A stretch of DNA of 64,000 bases from Durusdinium trenchii (GCA_963970005.1 CAXAMN010022740.1:6559-70558); one strand, 5' to 3'. Shown: positions 11,226 to 22,478, counted from the stretch's first letter. Notes: a model not told the origin generated them from the letters alone. Made by a program: numbers and translations.

Positions 11226-11798
11226 GTATCACGGCCGACGTTCCTGAAGTTTTTCAGCGAAGTCACCGAAAGCACGTGTGAGTTCTTATGGCAAGCAAAA
11301 AGTGATGAACGTTTGAGAGTACTTGATTGGTTTTGACCAGATGTGATGTGCGACTGTTCCGGATGCGATCGCGCATGGGCATATGGCTTCGATCGCGCGT
11401 GAACGGGTTTCAGAGTTATCAAAGGTGCCAGGTCAGAGTCTGATGACCTGGTCTAAGTCATCAATTAGTTGAATACCCCAGCCCCGCTTGGCGGCTGCTG
11501 TGTTTGGCCAAACCTTAGCACCCCTCCAGCGCTAGGAAGTGTGTACACCAGCGCGCCGAAAGCGGCAGGTGGTGGCCTGTTGGCAGATGCTGGCATCTCA
11601 TAAGTGTTCTTTTAGGTTAATGGTCTCATTGTGCCTCATTGGTTCTTTGATCGTGCCTCATTGACCTGGCATATGGACCTGATGGCCGAATGGTTCGATG
11701 CGCCCGCAGCTTCCACCCAAAAGATCCAAGGTGAAGATGCAAGGTCATTGGCCATCTAAGTATATATAGAATTATATAGATACTATGACGCTCATAGA

Positions 11799-11907
11799 CC
11801 CTGTGGATCCACATACCTTACCTGAGAAAGTGAGCAGGGAGACTATTGAAGTAGGCGCCAGGAGGGCCCAGTCGTACCTTCTGAGAAGGTGGCAGTGGAT
11901 CCATAGG
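11799..11907. mobile_element. Palindrome-ended short element, GTGGATCCAC family, copy 1
   Basis: The left end is CCTGTGGATCCACATACC. Near the right end, ACCTTCTGAGAAGGT is followed by GTGGATCCATAGG. Both ends contain a perfect or near-perfect short palindrome. The whole element aligns in reverse complement with 19054-19155, including the order of the inner TTCTGAGAA and outer GTGGATCCAC blocks. About 105 bases, non-coding. Confidence 0.65.
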
Positions 11908-12120
11908 GATAGGCCATATGCCATTTGTCCGTCGACCGGACGAGACCGTTTGCTCCTTCGACCCGTGCGCTTCGTCCAGCGCTCGACCGAGGCACTGCCG
12001 CAGGATTTGGCCGAGGCGCTCAGCCAACTCGATGCGACCGCGCCTCGGGCGAAAGAGCAAACCACAGCGCCCGGCTGTGGGGTGTTCGCAGCGACCAGGA
12101 TCCTCCCAACAGAGCTTTAT

Positions 12121-12245
12121 CGTTGATTGAGGGTTGTTGAGGGAGTTGTTGAGGGTTGTTAAGCTGTAAAGGGTCGTTAAGGATTCTGGAGGGTTGTTAA
12201 GCTGTTAAGGGTTAAGGATACATTGAGGGCTGTCAGGATATTGTT
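12121..12245 (+). repeat. Degenerate GAGGGTTGTTRAG tandem repeat
   Basis: Six or more imperfect repeats of GAGGGTTGTT(G/A)AG, spaced 10-25 bases apart, give strong strand asymmetry (G/T-rich). It resembles a decayed minisatellite. Confidence 0.6.
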
Positions 12246-13156
12246 GGGCTCCAAGGGGTCTCAATGTTGTTGACCCGTCGGAGTGTGCTGGTATAGATTA
12301 CCGCTTTAGAAGGGCAGTGCGGAGGACGTTCTGACAAGAAAAGACATCATTTTGGGTGGTTGGTGGTCCTAAACAGAGGTCACCCAGGTGCTATAGGTAC
12401 TTGTACGGTAGATAATAGGTCATTTTTTGCTAAGCCACAGGCAACGTGATTCCCCAGCACAGGCCAGGCAAACTATAATATATCTCATCCTTGCCCTGCG
12501 CCGGCTCCAACGAATCCCGGTGGCCCGCCCGCCGAACGTCCAAGTACCCATTGGAGTGTCAACCTAAGACCCGACACTGAAACGCAGATCTTTACAGGGG
12601 TTTGGATCCGAAACCTGCCACCCATTCGCATTGGAGAAGGGCCCGGAATTCTTAGGATGTAGAATCTAAAAGAGGCCGCACATTCTAAGGATATACAGCC
12701 CCGCCCCCTCCTCGATGTATGGCATATTTATATGCCTTGGGGTGGTTGACCTGGGGTCAATGTCAATGTAGGCATATTATCATGATTATCTAATCTACAT
12801 TCCATACATGCCCCCCCAAAAAAAAACTGAGTGACCCCTGCTTTGGGATCAACTATGCAAAAATGTTGCCTTAGGAGGTCAAATTGGGCTTTAGATTCTC
12901 GATAATCAAATAACTTCTGAGGATTTGTCAGTCCGTTGACGCATTCACCGATCCAAAACCACGAGTTCCTGGAGCCGCCGCACTGAGGACTCGCTGGACC
13001 CCATGCGCTGGGTGGCAAAAGAGAGTTGACCCCGGGAGGAACCCCCAAACCTGCCTGGCCGGCCTGGCCTGCAGAACACACTTTGGCACATCTCCGGCCC
13101 TCGGTTTATGGAAACAGCAAGTGATTCATCCCAGTGAAGAAATGTGTGTGTGTTTG
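12246..13156. other. Non-coding, with a degenerate MITE
   Basis: No exon supported. 12717-12806 carries decayed arms related to the CCCAGACAC MITE: GATGTATGGCATATTTATATGCC, broken by mismatches, and GTCAATGTAGGCATATT, with TTCCATACATG at the far end. The outermost CCCAGACAC is lost. Confidence 0.45.
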
Positions 13157-13249
13157 CCCAGACGCTCCAAACAGCCCTTGGTCCCTCAAAACCTAGGGAT
13201 TGGTTCGACCCCAGACCCCTCCATATGAGGGCCCAGGGTCGCGTCTGGG
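13157..13249. mobile_element. MITE, CCCAGACGC variant
   Basis: CCCAGACGCTCC opens and GCGTCTGGG closes a 93-base segment, the same length class and terminal sequence as the copies at 8256, 32349 and 39385. Flanks share TGTGTNTTTG-like sequence, a possible but imperfect target duplication. Confidence 0.5.
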
Positions 13250-13704
13250 TGTGTTGTTTTGTTCCCGGATGGATCAGTTTTCATCACCTCTGAATCGACG
13301 TTCAACATCACTCGACTGCAACAATAATGAATCTGTCGACAATGTTCGAACAGTTGTGAGCTACAAATGCCCCACGTCGGTGCCTTCATTGCTCAAAGAA
13401 ACGAATGATTTAACATAACTTACATATATACACGGTTGACAATTTCAGAGCAGCGGGCTTGTCTCAAAACATAGTGTTGAAATGTGTTGAAGCATGTGCA
13501 AAGTCATCAGTGGATGAGATCTTCAAGTTTCAAGAAATCCTAGCCTGGATCCTCGCCGGGCCGCCAAATAGACTACCCTACGACACCGTGTTCCGTGTTT
13601 TTCTATACCTCCAGTGACATCACATCACCGAATCGCTCATCTCGGATCTTTTGTGCTCCATCCGCTTCCGCTCCTCCGCTCCTCCGGTCTGCGGTCGGTC
13701 TAGG
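13250..13704. other. No supported gene
   Basis: Mixed sequence ending in a pyrimidine-rich stretch (about 13655-13700) that could serve as the acceptor region of the next exon. Confidence 0.4.
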
Positions 13705-13841
13705 TCGGTTTCCCGCGGTGGATGGAGCGGGAGGACAGTCCCCGGGTCCGAGAGAAGCGGGAAGGCTTGGAAGGAGCGCGGTTACACGTGCGGAGTCTTC
13801 TTGCAAGCGCCCAAGGGCCAGGCGCGGTGTCGGTGTGGTCG
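13705..13841 (+). CDS. Candidate exon, frame uncertain
   Basis: Strongly GC-rich island with acceptor GGTCTAG and donor TCG|GTGAAG. The frame opening at the acceptor reads PRWMEREDSPRVREKREGLE, a plausible charged stretch. The other two forward frames are also open, so the protein cannot be fixed. No family recognised. Confidence 0.3.
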
Positions 13842-14059
13842 GTGAAGTGGCGGAAAGTGCTTTCCAAATGGACTAGGATCAAGCACCTATACCAGTGATA
13901 TACCAAGCCATGTGAGGGAAGTGCAATTGACTCTGTGACTTCTCTAACAGTAACCAACTTTTATGACTTACAGGATTTGATCCACATTGGACATCCCTTG
14001 GGTGACTCCTGGTATACCGAAATGTACCGAAATGTACCTCACATCAGCACATCAGCTAT

Positions 14060-14256
14060 CGAAATCATCCTCATCCTCCGGCTGCACCGAAGGTCTCCTT
14101 CCGGCTGCACCTGGGCAACAAGAGTCTGCCAGAGAGCTCAGACTGGATGGGAGCGGTGGTCTCCGTCGCTCCCGTCCCCCCGGTGTGGGACGACTGTCCG
14201 GTGGGTGTCGGGCCCTTGGGCCGGACGCCGGACCTGGTTGGCCCATTGGAGAGGTC
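14060..14256 (+). CDS. Candidate exon, low-complexity product
   Basis: GC-rich island reading PAAPGQQESARELRLDG and later ALGPDAGPGWPIGE. It ends near a donor GAG|GTCTCT. The reverse strand is also open across it. Assignment to the forward strand is by splice context only. Confidence 0.28.
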
Positions 14257-15192
14257 TCTAAGGATCTGAGCTGCAAATGCTGGCACCAAAGGCACAGAGT
14301 TTATTTGAGAGTTTATTGGATTTGATGTTCTGGCACTGAGAGGTAGAGAGGTCCTGAAACTCCACAGAATGCTTTACCGCTTTCAGGTGACAGGCCATGG
14401 AATCCTGATATATAACTTGGGCTGTCATTCCAATTGAAAGAAGACGTGCAAAAACAAGACTTTGGGATCACCATGTTGATAAAGTGCTTTAGTGTCATAG
14501 TCTTAGTGTTGATACATGTTCAAGCACCAATTTAAATTTGCATACCTTTTTGATCACACTCTTTGTGCTGCCCCACTTCTCTTGAATAACATCTATAAAA
14601 CCATGGGATCGAGAATGACCAGCTATTGCTTGAATCTTTTTCACGGCTCGACACAAAGAGATGAACATTCATCATCATTCACTAACTTGGTAGACTGCAA
14701 GTCATGGAAAATCACGGCAATTAATTCATGGAGAATCATTCCACTTATTGGATAGAAACGCAGGAACATCATGACTATATGCTAGTTCTGGTACCAGCAC
14801 ATTCAGATTCCTGTAGAAAGTCAAAATACATAGAGTTTGGCGTAGGATTCGGTAGGATTGAGGAAGCTCCACTCCAAGACCCCACTGGTAAAATATTTGC
14901 AGAGACGAAATGGGTATGGACTGATCAAGCAAATTAGGTCAAGTTTTATAGTCACGTTGTCCAATACTAGACGATGGTAATGCTTTGCTTTTACTCTTTC
15001 TTTTTTTTTGGCTGCTTGCTTCTTGGGGTTCAACGAAATAAACTCCTAACCTGAATATCCCAGCACTTCTATGTCAGGGTGATTTCATATCCCCAGTGAT
15101 TGGACCAGATCTTCCAAACCCTCCTTCGGTCTCCTCCCCTTCCCCTCCAAACCCTCCTTCCCCCGACCGACCCCTCTCTCCGCAACGCCGCC
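14257..15192. other. Non-coding, then pyrimidine-rich leader
   Basis: No exon supported between 14260 and 15090. 15110-15190 is C/T-rich (CCTTC and CCCC words) and would be the 5' UTR of the gene starting at 15193. Confidence 0.45.
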
Positions 15193-15290
15193 ATGGGCGA
15201 CACCACAGTGCCCGGCTTTCCGCCTGAGCCGGCGGAGCCCTCGGCGCTCCTGCGAGCGTTCGGGGGGGTCGGCGATCACCGATGGAGAAG
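15193..15290 (+). CDS. Candidate first exon of the U-box gene
   Basis: ATG in a strong context, GCCGCCATGG, opens a frame MGDTTVPGFPPEPAEPSALL rich in Pro, Ala and Glu. It runs to a stop at 15304-15306, so the exon must end before that. Possible donors (GTCGGCG) lie at about 15267. It sits 360 bases upstream of the U-box exon on the same strand, which is why the two are placed in one gene. The join itself is not proven. Confidence 0.5.
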
Positions 15291-15647
15291 AACGAGTTCA
15301 TATTAAACTATATAGATTATATAGTACAGTAGTTATTTAATTAAATATATATACATGTAATATTCATAGTGTATGACAGTGTATGGTCATAATGAATAGC
15401 ATATTAATGCATATTATATATAGATACACCTGGCTGGAAGCCCCTTACACTGCTTAGGGATCTCCATCCATCATTGGATCGTATATTATGTATACATCTA
15501 TAAACGATAAAACTATGAAACCCAAAGTCTTGAACCGACCCAAGGTTGGTTGTACAGAGACCCCACTGTTTCGGATGCACTTGGGAATGTTTGGTGGCTT
15601 TGCCTTGGGGTCACTACATGCATTTTGCTTTGCTCGTGAAGTTGCTT

Positions 15648-15875
15648 CGCACTTCACTCCCGGGCAATGTCGGTGGCGAACGGACGCGAACGTTGCCAGC
15701 GTGCCTCTCAAGGTGCTGTTATGCCCCATCACCCAAGTGATGTTCCGTGACCCCGTCTTCATCCCTGAGAGCGGCAACACCTACGAGCGCTCCGCCATCG
15801 AGACGTACTGGTCGGGGCGACCGAAGTGCCCCCGAGATCCATTGACCAATGTGTCATTGTCCGGCACCCTGCAGC
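15648..15875 (+). CDS. U-box domain exon of an E3 ubiquitin ligase-like protein
   Basis: The frame reads LLCPITQVMFRDPVF, then NTYERSAIETYW and RDPLTNVSL. This is the canonical U-box order: CPIT, DPV, GxTYER, I..W, PLT. The U-box is a RING-like fold without zinc that recruits a ubiquitin-loaded E2. Most of the fold lies on this exon and the final helix is on the next (16138-16254). The acceptor is probably GTGAAG at about 15647. The donor, near 15865-15875, is not a clear GT and could be a GC donor, a known dinoflagellate variant. Confidence 0.8.
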
Positions 15876-16137
15876 TGGGCAGACGACGACGTGGGACGAA
15901 AGGGTAGCAGCTGCGTCTTTCTTACACATTTGGGGGTCTATAGCAGCTACGTGCTTCTCGACCGATTCATGTTTTTAATATTGTTTAATTTAAAGATCTT
16001 TAAATATATTTAAGATACATACCCTGCTTTGCCACCCACCCGCCCACCGCAAGAAAGATTTGCACTTCTGAAGACCAGTTTGCTTTGCACTTCACACTCT
16101 CCGGTGCTTCCCCGCGACGAACTGGGAAGCCTTGAAG

Positions 16138-16254
16138 CCTGAGGTATACGAACTGGGGCCTTCGGCGGGAGGTGCAGAGCTTTCTGGATGAACATCCCAG
16201 CTATGTGCCGCAGGGCTGGGAGGTGCGACCCATCCCCTCTGGAACACGACTGTG
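16138..16254 (+). CDS. U-box gene, exon with the C-terminal helix of the U-box
   Basis: Reads TNWGLRREVQSFLDEHPSYV and then PQGWEVRPIP. An arginine-rich helix of the LRREVQSFLDE type is what follows PLT in U-box proteins, so it completes the domain begun at 15648. The exon ends at a donor CTGTG|GTATAT, leaving two bases for the next codon. PQGWEVR resembles the start of a WW-like segment, but no second Trp is seen. Confidence 0.65.
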
Positions 16255-16624
16255 GTATATATGTATATGGTACCCGAATACCTGCCACTCTGGAGTGTTT
16301 GGGATGTAGGTAGGGTGTGTCTCAGTAGGGTGGAGATCCCGAAGAGTGGTGGGCGTCCGGGTCGGACCCGGGTCGGGCCTGGGAGACCTGGGAACTGGGA
16401 ACTGAAGGTGTTTATGTTTAAATAACACCCCGTGACCGTGATACAATTCACGACACACCTTGGGATACACCTGTGATGGACTCATGATACACACCCATGA
16501 CACACCCATGATAAAACCCATGACACGTGTGTCCTCCCAGTTGTTTGGGAGCTCCCAATCAATCCCAATCACACACCAGGTCCGCTGCAAGTTGCACCAC
16601 TGACTCCACTTCTTCTCCCGGCAG

Positions 16625-16732
16625 GATCGCTCCGTGCCGGTGCCTGCACAGCTTCCGAGCTCCTCCAACCAGCCACGCAGATGGAAACGACGCTCGACCG
16701 GCGAGTGGTTGCGCACCATGGGCGGGTGCGAG
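16625..16732 (+). CDS. Candidate next exon of the U-box gene
   Basis: Excellent acceptor (CTTCTTCTCCCGGCAG) before a GC-rich island. Donors GAG|GTGGGC lie at about 16732. The phase left by the 16254 donor (two bases) would give IAPCRCLHSFRAPP; two other frames are open as well. Function of this part unknown. Confidence 0.35.
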
Positions 16733-16759
16733 GTGGGCAGCAAGTGGAGGAACATATTA

Positions 16760-17640
16760 TCCCCATCAATTAACGTGCTAGATGGATGCATCGAGAATTT
16801 GTGTTTCACCCAAATTTTGGAGGTAGGCCAGCAAGATGACATATGTTCATCCCCCCTGAAGGATGACATGCAAGTTGTCAAGACTGACATGACGTCGAGT
16901 TTTTGGAGGGAGCAGAGAGCACAGAGTAGGTGAAGCCTCTCTCTCCGACACAGGATTAGTCTTCTGGCTCCTGAGCTTTTGCTTCTCGATGGCTGTGGTC
17001 ATTGCCCCTTGGAAGCGAAACGGCATGGGGGCTCGTCGTTTTATTGCAATGTGGAGGACACCTGCGTGGAGCTCCGCTAAGGTTCCTGACACGGGGCCGA
17101 CAGATGGGGACAATTTGTTTTATATCTTTGTTTGTTTATCATGCTTTTTCAACACATCTCAGACTAAGACAAATGAACTATGTTGTTAATTCTAAAAGCG
17201 CTCAGCTTTTGCATAGGAGGCAGGGTATTGATATGTCTAGATTATTTAAGTGAATGCGTCCAACGAGTATGTTGCACTTGTTTGAATGCTGCCAACAGCT
17301 ACTGTACATGTAGAACTTGATATTGATTCCACTTTGTGTGAGACCCTGAGGGTAAGAAATCAACTGATGCTGAACATGCTGCACAAGTCACAAGTAGAAC
17401 TGATTGGGGCACACTTAAATCAGGGCTCGCAAGTAGACTCGCTTGCGGAGAAATCTAGTTCCCTGCGACCAACCAGACCAGTGTGGCCTGGAAGATGCAC
17501 TTTCTGTGCAAACAGCTTCTTCAACTTCCCAACATGGTTCTCAAAAAAACAACCAACCAACCGTCTCCGAAAGCTTCGCTGGTCGCGTCCGGTCGGGCTC
17601 GGCCACGTACTTTGCATGGCTGGGCGGCTGCGATGTCTTG
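16760..17640. other. Mostly non-coding
   Basis: A GC-rich patch at 17555-17655 reads SGSATYFAWLGGCDVLDTD in one frame but lacks a clear acceptor. Otherwise nothing is supported. Confidence 0.4.
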
Positions 17641-17679
17641 GACACGGACCTGGCTTAAGACATGTAAGACACGGACCTA

Positions 17680-17762
17680 GGCTCCAAATATGTCTTAACC
17701 CACGGGCCTGGCTCCTTAGTACCTGGGTTAAGACATGTTAAGACATATTTGGGCTCCAGGGG
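17680..17762. repeat. Hairpin around TTAAGACATRTT repeats
   Basis: GGCTCCAAATATGTCTTAACCC is mirrored by GGGTTAAGACATG...ACATATTTGGGCTCC. The right arm contains an extra TTAAGACAT copy, and further copies lie just upstream (17655-17670). Short stem-loop element, origin unknown. Confidence 0.5.
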
Positions 17763-17825
17763 CAAGATGGTGTATCTGGGAGATATCTGGGAATGCTTGA
17801 CGGTCAGTAGTCCTGTACACCCCAG

Positions 17826-17958
17826 ATCTATCTTGGGAAAACCAACCGTTTTTGAATCACTGACCGTCTCGACGTGTGAGGAACACTTCAAGTCGGAGAG
17901 TGCTTTCTATTGGCCTCAGCTCGAGACGGAGGACACCGCGGATGCCCAGAAGACGTGA
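17826..17958 (+). CDS. Candidate terminal exon
   Basis: Acceptor GTACACCCCAG, then a 44-codon frame reading STCEEHFKSESAFYWPQLET and ending QKT before TGA (17956-17958). Balanced composition and GC-ending codons favour coding. It could belong to the upstream U-box gene. No domain recognised. Confidence 0.45.
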
Positions 17959-19053
17959 GGGGGGGGGCAGTCTCAGACGGGCCCTGGATACCAGGTGAGA
18001 ATGATGGGAATACAGGAATACACATGGAAACCGCATAGTATGAACAGCTACAGTCTACAAGTTTGCAATGAGACCTTCAAACATTGAGTCATTGATTGGT
18101 CTCACATCATTGGCTCACAGAATTTCCCCAAGCTTCAAAGATTTGAGACGGTGAGACCTTCACCATTGATGGGTCAGGGTATCCCCATTTGTTTCTCGGT
18201 ATATATAATAGATGATAATAGATACAAATATATTATCCCGTGGAGTCAGGTATTGCATATACAAACCAATACAAAGCCCTCCCGAAAGAGAAACATATCT
18301 TCAGTCTTGAGATACTTTTTGGGGGTCAGGGTATTCTGTGGTATCTCCGACTCGACGATGAACGGAGAGAAACCACGAGGGGGTGAGATGGGTCAAAGAG
18401 ATCACAAAACTGCAAAGCAAACCGTTTTAAAAGGGATCAATGGTCGGGATGGAGTAGATGGCTCCACCACATGTAGAAAAGGACGGTGTATATATATATA
18501 TAGATATACAGTACAGTATATATATATATGCTGTTTTAGCATGCCACGTGTTTAGGTCAATGTGTTTTCCCCTCGCAGTAAAACCACCTCTTCAACTTGC
18601 AGTAAAAAGCCTGTGGTTCCAGGCACAAACATGTTGCCCATCGCCACCACTATGGGTTCGTCAAGCTGCTCCTGAATTCACCTAGTACCTGTCAATGGGT
18701 GATGGAATGAACTTAAGTATATACAATATATGCCCTGGGACCCTGGGAGTCAGTCCAAGACCATATTTCAATCGATCTTTTGATGATCCAAAGGAAGTTC
18801 CTCTACTTCTATGCTGACAAACATAGTCTTTGGACTTCTAGGGTATACAATGCATTTGTATTTTTACATATATTATTACATGGCCCATCTCATCTGAGGA
18901 CGTGTCGTATTTGAAGGTGCCAAAGAACTCTCGGCTCGAAGCCTATCAGGCATGGAACGCTACGACACTAGAGACAGTTTCTCATGCCGGGATTCCTCTG
19001 AACCCCGAGACAAAAGCTGCCGGAGAGAAAAGTTTGGTTTGCATTACATGTTT
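17959..19053. other. Non-coding with TA microsatellites
   Basis: TA runs at 18487-18500 and 18516-18528 flank a GTACAGTA core, and more TA lies near 18717-18730. No exon supported. Confidence 0.5.
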
Positions 19054-19155
19054 CCTGTGGATCCACTGCCACCTTCTCAGAAGGTATTTGGACCCTCCAA
19101 GCCTAGAGAACAGTGTCTCCAATCACCTTCTCAGAAGGTATGTGGATCCACAGGG
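19054..19155. mobile_element. Palindrome-ended short element, GTGGATCCAC family, copy 2
   Basis: Starts CCTGTGGATCCACTGCC followed by ACCTTCTCAGAAGGT, and ends CCTTCTCAGAAGGTATGTGGATCCACAGG. Both ends carry the 15-base TTCTCAGAA palindrome next to GTGGATCCAC. It aligns with the reverse complement of 11799-11907. Non-coding. Confidence 0.65.
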
Positions 19156-19711
19156 ATGATTTTGTAGTTTGCAGCTGGAGGACTATACCGACTATACCTC
19201 GCTACAGGTGTGTCCAGGGATTTTTAGTATTGTAGGCTTAGGATTCAACCTGCGACAAGGCTCGGTGGGTCTCCTGGTTTTGGATTCAACGCAAGGGTTC
19301 AGAGTACACCAAGAGTCACAAGACAGGGTGCTTTTGAGTCCCATCCAGTGTTAGGCACCCCGTCTTGTGACTGCTGGTACCTACCTCTTTTTCTATGACT
19401 TGTTGTTTGACTGGACTGGGACTTGTGCATAACACCACTTCCGAACAAATACACTCCAAAATGTGTGAAATGTGGAACCCGCACATGCAATACCGGAAGA
19501 CGCGCTTCCCATACGAGCCAAATTGGATGAACATACTACTTGTACCTTTCATCACAAAATGTTTGCACCTCCTAACAACGCCGACCACATGATACCACTC
19601 TCCATGCCAATATTAGGGATATGACAGTTTGGATAATGACAAGCAAATTGAACTTGGCGCGAAGGATGTCCTCGAAACATGACATTGTCATTGCATCCCC
19701 CATGATTGTGG
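19156..19711. other. No supported gene
   Basis: Contains two inverted CACAAGACRG / CTGTCTTGTGA words around 19316-19370 (a short stem) and nothing else of note. Confidence 0.4.
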
Positions 19712-20690
19712 GCTTATAAAATGCAGATCCTTTTCCTTTACAAAATGCAAACTCCAAGACACAGTTTATAAACATTAGGTTTTTTTAAAGGATAACTACA
19801 TAAGATCTGGAGTATCGTCATTTTATAAACTTTACTAACTTGGACACTGAATGACAGTAATAGAGGGCAGGTGAACCCCGTAATCTCATTTTATAAACAT
19901 TCACTTGTCGAGTTGTCAGAGGATGGTTAGAACATGATTTATCATTTTATAAAGATCATGTTCTGGACTGTCTAAAAAGGTATTGATTTTTCATATGTTT
20001 CTTAAACAAAAATCAGAAATGCCCTCAAAACTTTTCAAAACTGAAGGAAAGACAGGAACTGAAGGAATAACTAAGAATTAAAAATTAACTAGCTACTTTT
20101 TCTACACTTTTTCTCCTCTCCCCCTGTCTCTGTGTCTATTTCCTTTACGGGGGAGGTACCGAGAGGCGACCGTCTCCAAACATCGGTCAAAGGCCTGGCT
20201 TCGGAAGGACCGTCTGTCTCTAAGGTCGGACCGACGTCCCGCGTTGCCCAGTCTCCCCCCGTCGATCCGAAGCCTCTCGGTACCTCCCCCGTAAAGGAAA
20301 TAGACACAGAGACAGGGGGAGAGGAGAAAAAGTGTAGAAAAAGTAGCTATATAGTTAATTTTTAATTCTTAGTTATTTTCCTGGTAGTTCCTGTCTTTCC
20401 TTCAGTTTTGAAGAGTTTTGAAAAGTGGGTTCAAATTTAGTTGTTGATCATTGAAAATTTAAATGTTCAGAATCTTGAGATCTTGACATGACGAATTTTC
20501 ATTTTATAAAGTATCCGGATTTCCGATGAGCAATTCGCATTTTATGAAGTGTTTCTTCCTGGATGCCGATTTCTATCTTAACCTATCACAACCTGTGCTG
20601 GTCATTTTATAAACTATATAGTTGGTTTTTTATGTTATAAACAAACACCTATCCCACACACTGTATACACCCACAAAGTTTATAAAATGC
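19712..20690. repeat. Cluster of CATTTTATAAA motifs flanking a foldback
   Basis: The motif CATTTTATAAA(C/G), or its complement, occurs at about 19714, 19819, 19887, 19943, 20500, 20538 (one mismatch), 20603 and 20679, with a partial GTTTATAAAC at 19764. Copies lie on both sides of the foldback arms and are absent inside them. The outermost copies are in reverse orientation, so the arrangement is roughly mirror-symmetric. This looks like sub-terminal repeats of a larger element about 1 kb long. Confidence 0.6.
20031..20424. repeat. Foldback element with 137-153 base arms
   Basis: The left arm 20031-20167 is the near-exact reverse complement of the right arm 20272-20424. Shared blocks include GGTACCGAGAGGC, TTTACGGGGGAGGTACC, CTCCTCTCCCCCTGTCTC and CTTTTCAAAACTGAAGG. 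The 104-base loop is GC-richer and contains GACCGTCT twice. A transcript would form a very long hairpin. No coding frame is meaningful here. Confidence 0.85.
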
Positions 20691-21069
20691 AAAATCAGCA
20701 CGCCTATGAACAATCACGGGGGATGTCATTGCTGAACAAGATTTTCAGATCATTAGCATGCAAGTGAAGAACTGAAGTTATTCTGTCATAGCACAGAATA
20801 AGATCTGACAAGTTATTCTGTCTTGAAGATCCTATCCTTGTGGTGATTAGCATAGCCTTGTCTTCATAGCCTTGGAACGTTCGGACCACACCTTGGAACG
20901 TTCTACATGGATCTTTGCAGCTTTCCAGGTGGCCGGCCGCCTGGTGATCAAAGTGCCAGCACCAGGATTCCAGGTGAGGCGTTGTTAAACAGCCACCAAC
21001 CGGAGGGTAGCGAGGAACCTACTTGGCCAGGTGGTGTTTGATGGTGTTTGCATGTTTTGTTTTTTTCAG

Positions 21070-21210
21070 TCGCAGCTTCTTGGGTCCTTGCAGTGTCAGT
21101 CAGATCCAAACCTCCGAACAAGAAACGAGAGCGGCCCAGACCCACCTGACTCCCATCCTCCGCGGCTTGGCTTCCGCTGGCATGTGGCTGGCTCTTGGGC
21201 ACCCCACTTG
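21070..21210 (+). CDS. Candidate internal exon, unknown protein
   Basis: A T-rich acceptor TTTGTTTTTTTCAG precedes 47 open codons, and a consensus donor CTTG|GTGAGG follows, phase 0 at both ends. It reads LLGSLQCQSDPNLRTRNE near the start and HVAGSWAPHL at the end. No family recognised. Good splice sites on both sides are the main support. Confidence 0.45.
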
Positions 21211-21633
21211 GTGAGGAGACTCTCCGAACTCAACGCCTTGGGCGGAGATTGGCTGACCTGGTTCCCCAAACTGGCCCCAATATATAGGAGATATGTTTCC
21301 ACAAAAACATCCATGTCTTCCTATGCTGTTTTGGACCTTTGGCCCACCATTGGAGCTTCAGAAACACCGCCATTGCATGATATTGCATGTGTACCACTCA
21401 CTGCATGGCCGGATTTCGTCGCGATGGTCGTATTGGTCATGAGGATGTGCTGAGCCTCCGCCAGGCCAGTGTGATTTGTCCCCTGATCTTCTCAGTGCTG
21501 TGGCTGAGCTTTGCAGCTCGGCTCGAAGCTCGGATGGCTCGAAGCTCGTCGAGATGTAGCCAGGACTACCCAGGACTACCCTACTTATATATTATGATCC
21601 GGACACCCAGACAGGATGCGGTAGGTGTGTGTG

Positions 21634-22041
21634 TGTGTGTGTGTCACACCCTGGTTCTAAGGGTTTCCACCTGTTTTACCTTTCCACCACCACCGAGACT
21701 TTCTATCAAAGGCAGGGAGACACGGCACCAGATTGCAGACCGTGTCTAACAAAGCTATGCAATCTGGTGGGATATCCAGCTTGGCCAGCTGGACGTACCT
21801 GCTCGTTCTTCACAAGCTGTAACCCTACTTTTCCACGATTTGATTCATGGTTCTTCATGATACTCCCCATAAACCTTTCCACTTTCTCACGCAGCAGACT
21901 TGTACAGAGGCTCGCCACTGCACACCTGTCGAAACATTGTTCAACCATACGGTTTTTTGCGGACTTATGCGCCTTTCCGTTCCCTCACCTTCCTTCCCAT
22001 CGTGACAACTGAATATAACTGAAAACCCAAGTTCGAAGTGT
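21634..22041 (+). repeat. 400-base direct repeat, copy 1
   Basis: Begins in a GT run with TGTCACACCCTGG and ends CCCAAGTTCGAAG. It matches 22479-22889 with only about three visible differences (one substitution near 21674, one near 21717 and a T-run length change near 21955). It could be one LTR of a very short retroelement or one half of a recent duplication. Confidence 0.85.
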
Positions 22042-22478
22042 GGACCGCTCAGTCTTCCCACGTGGGTGCTGGGTGTGACCCTCCGAAAGGAGGTGCTGAA
22101 GCCATGCAGGAATTCACAGTTCGCCACTTCCATAACTGACTCCACGGTTTCCATTTTATCCCTGAATTTCCTGATTTTCGAGCCGCCGGGCTATAAACGA
22201 TGGATTTCCCACCAAAATCTCTGAACTCCTTCGGTATTGCCAAGTCATGATATCAGGTTTGTGCATTTTGCGTTTTCCCAGCTTTCACAAAAGATTTTTA
22301 ATCCGCAGCCGTTTGATCAGCTTCCACATGCTCCACACCACTCCACAGACCGCAGGAATTGCATTGCATGCCACGAGTTCACCTTACTTCACTGCAGATG
22401 CATTCAGGCTCCATACTTCACCATGAGAAAAAGACTCACGGTTTCCACCGCTCGCTCTGTGCGCCGATCACGGCGTGT

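Noticed and set aside
13196..13215. GGTTCGACCCC as a tRNA B-box
   Set aside because: No A-box at the right distance and no cloverleaf could be drawn. It lies inside a short inverted-repeat element.
16201..16890. 229-codon reverse ORF
   Set aside because: It overlaps forward exons with U-box content and excellent splice sites, and its composition (repeated Pro/Thr/His) is not protein-like.
17286..17741. 151-codon forward ORF
   Set aside because: It runs through the TTAAGACAT hairpin repeats and AT-rich sequence. Only a small GC-rich part (17555-17655) looks coding, and in another frame.
21642..22007. LTR bounded by TGTCAC...GTGACA
   Set aside because: The identity between the two copies continues about 35 bases past GTGACA, so these words are not the true ends.
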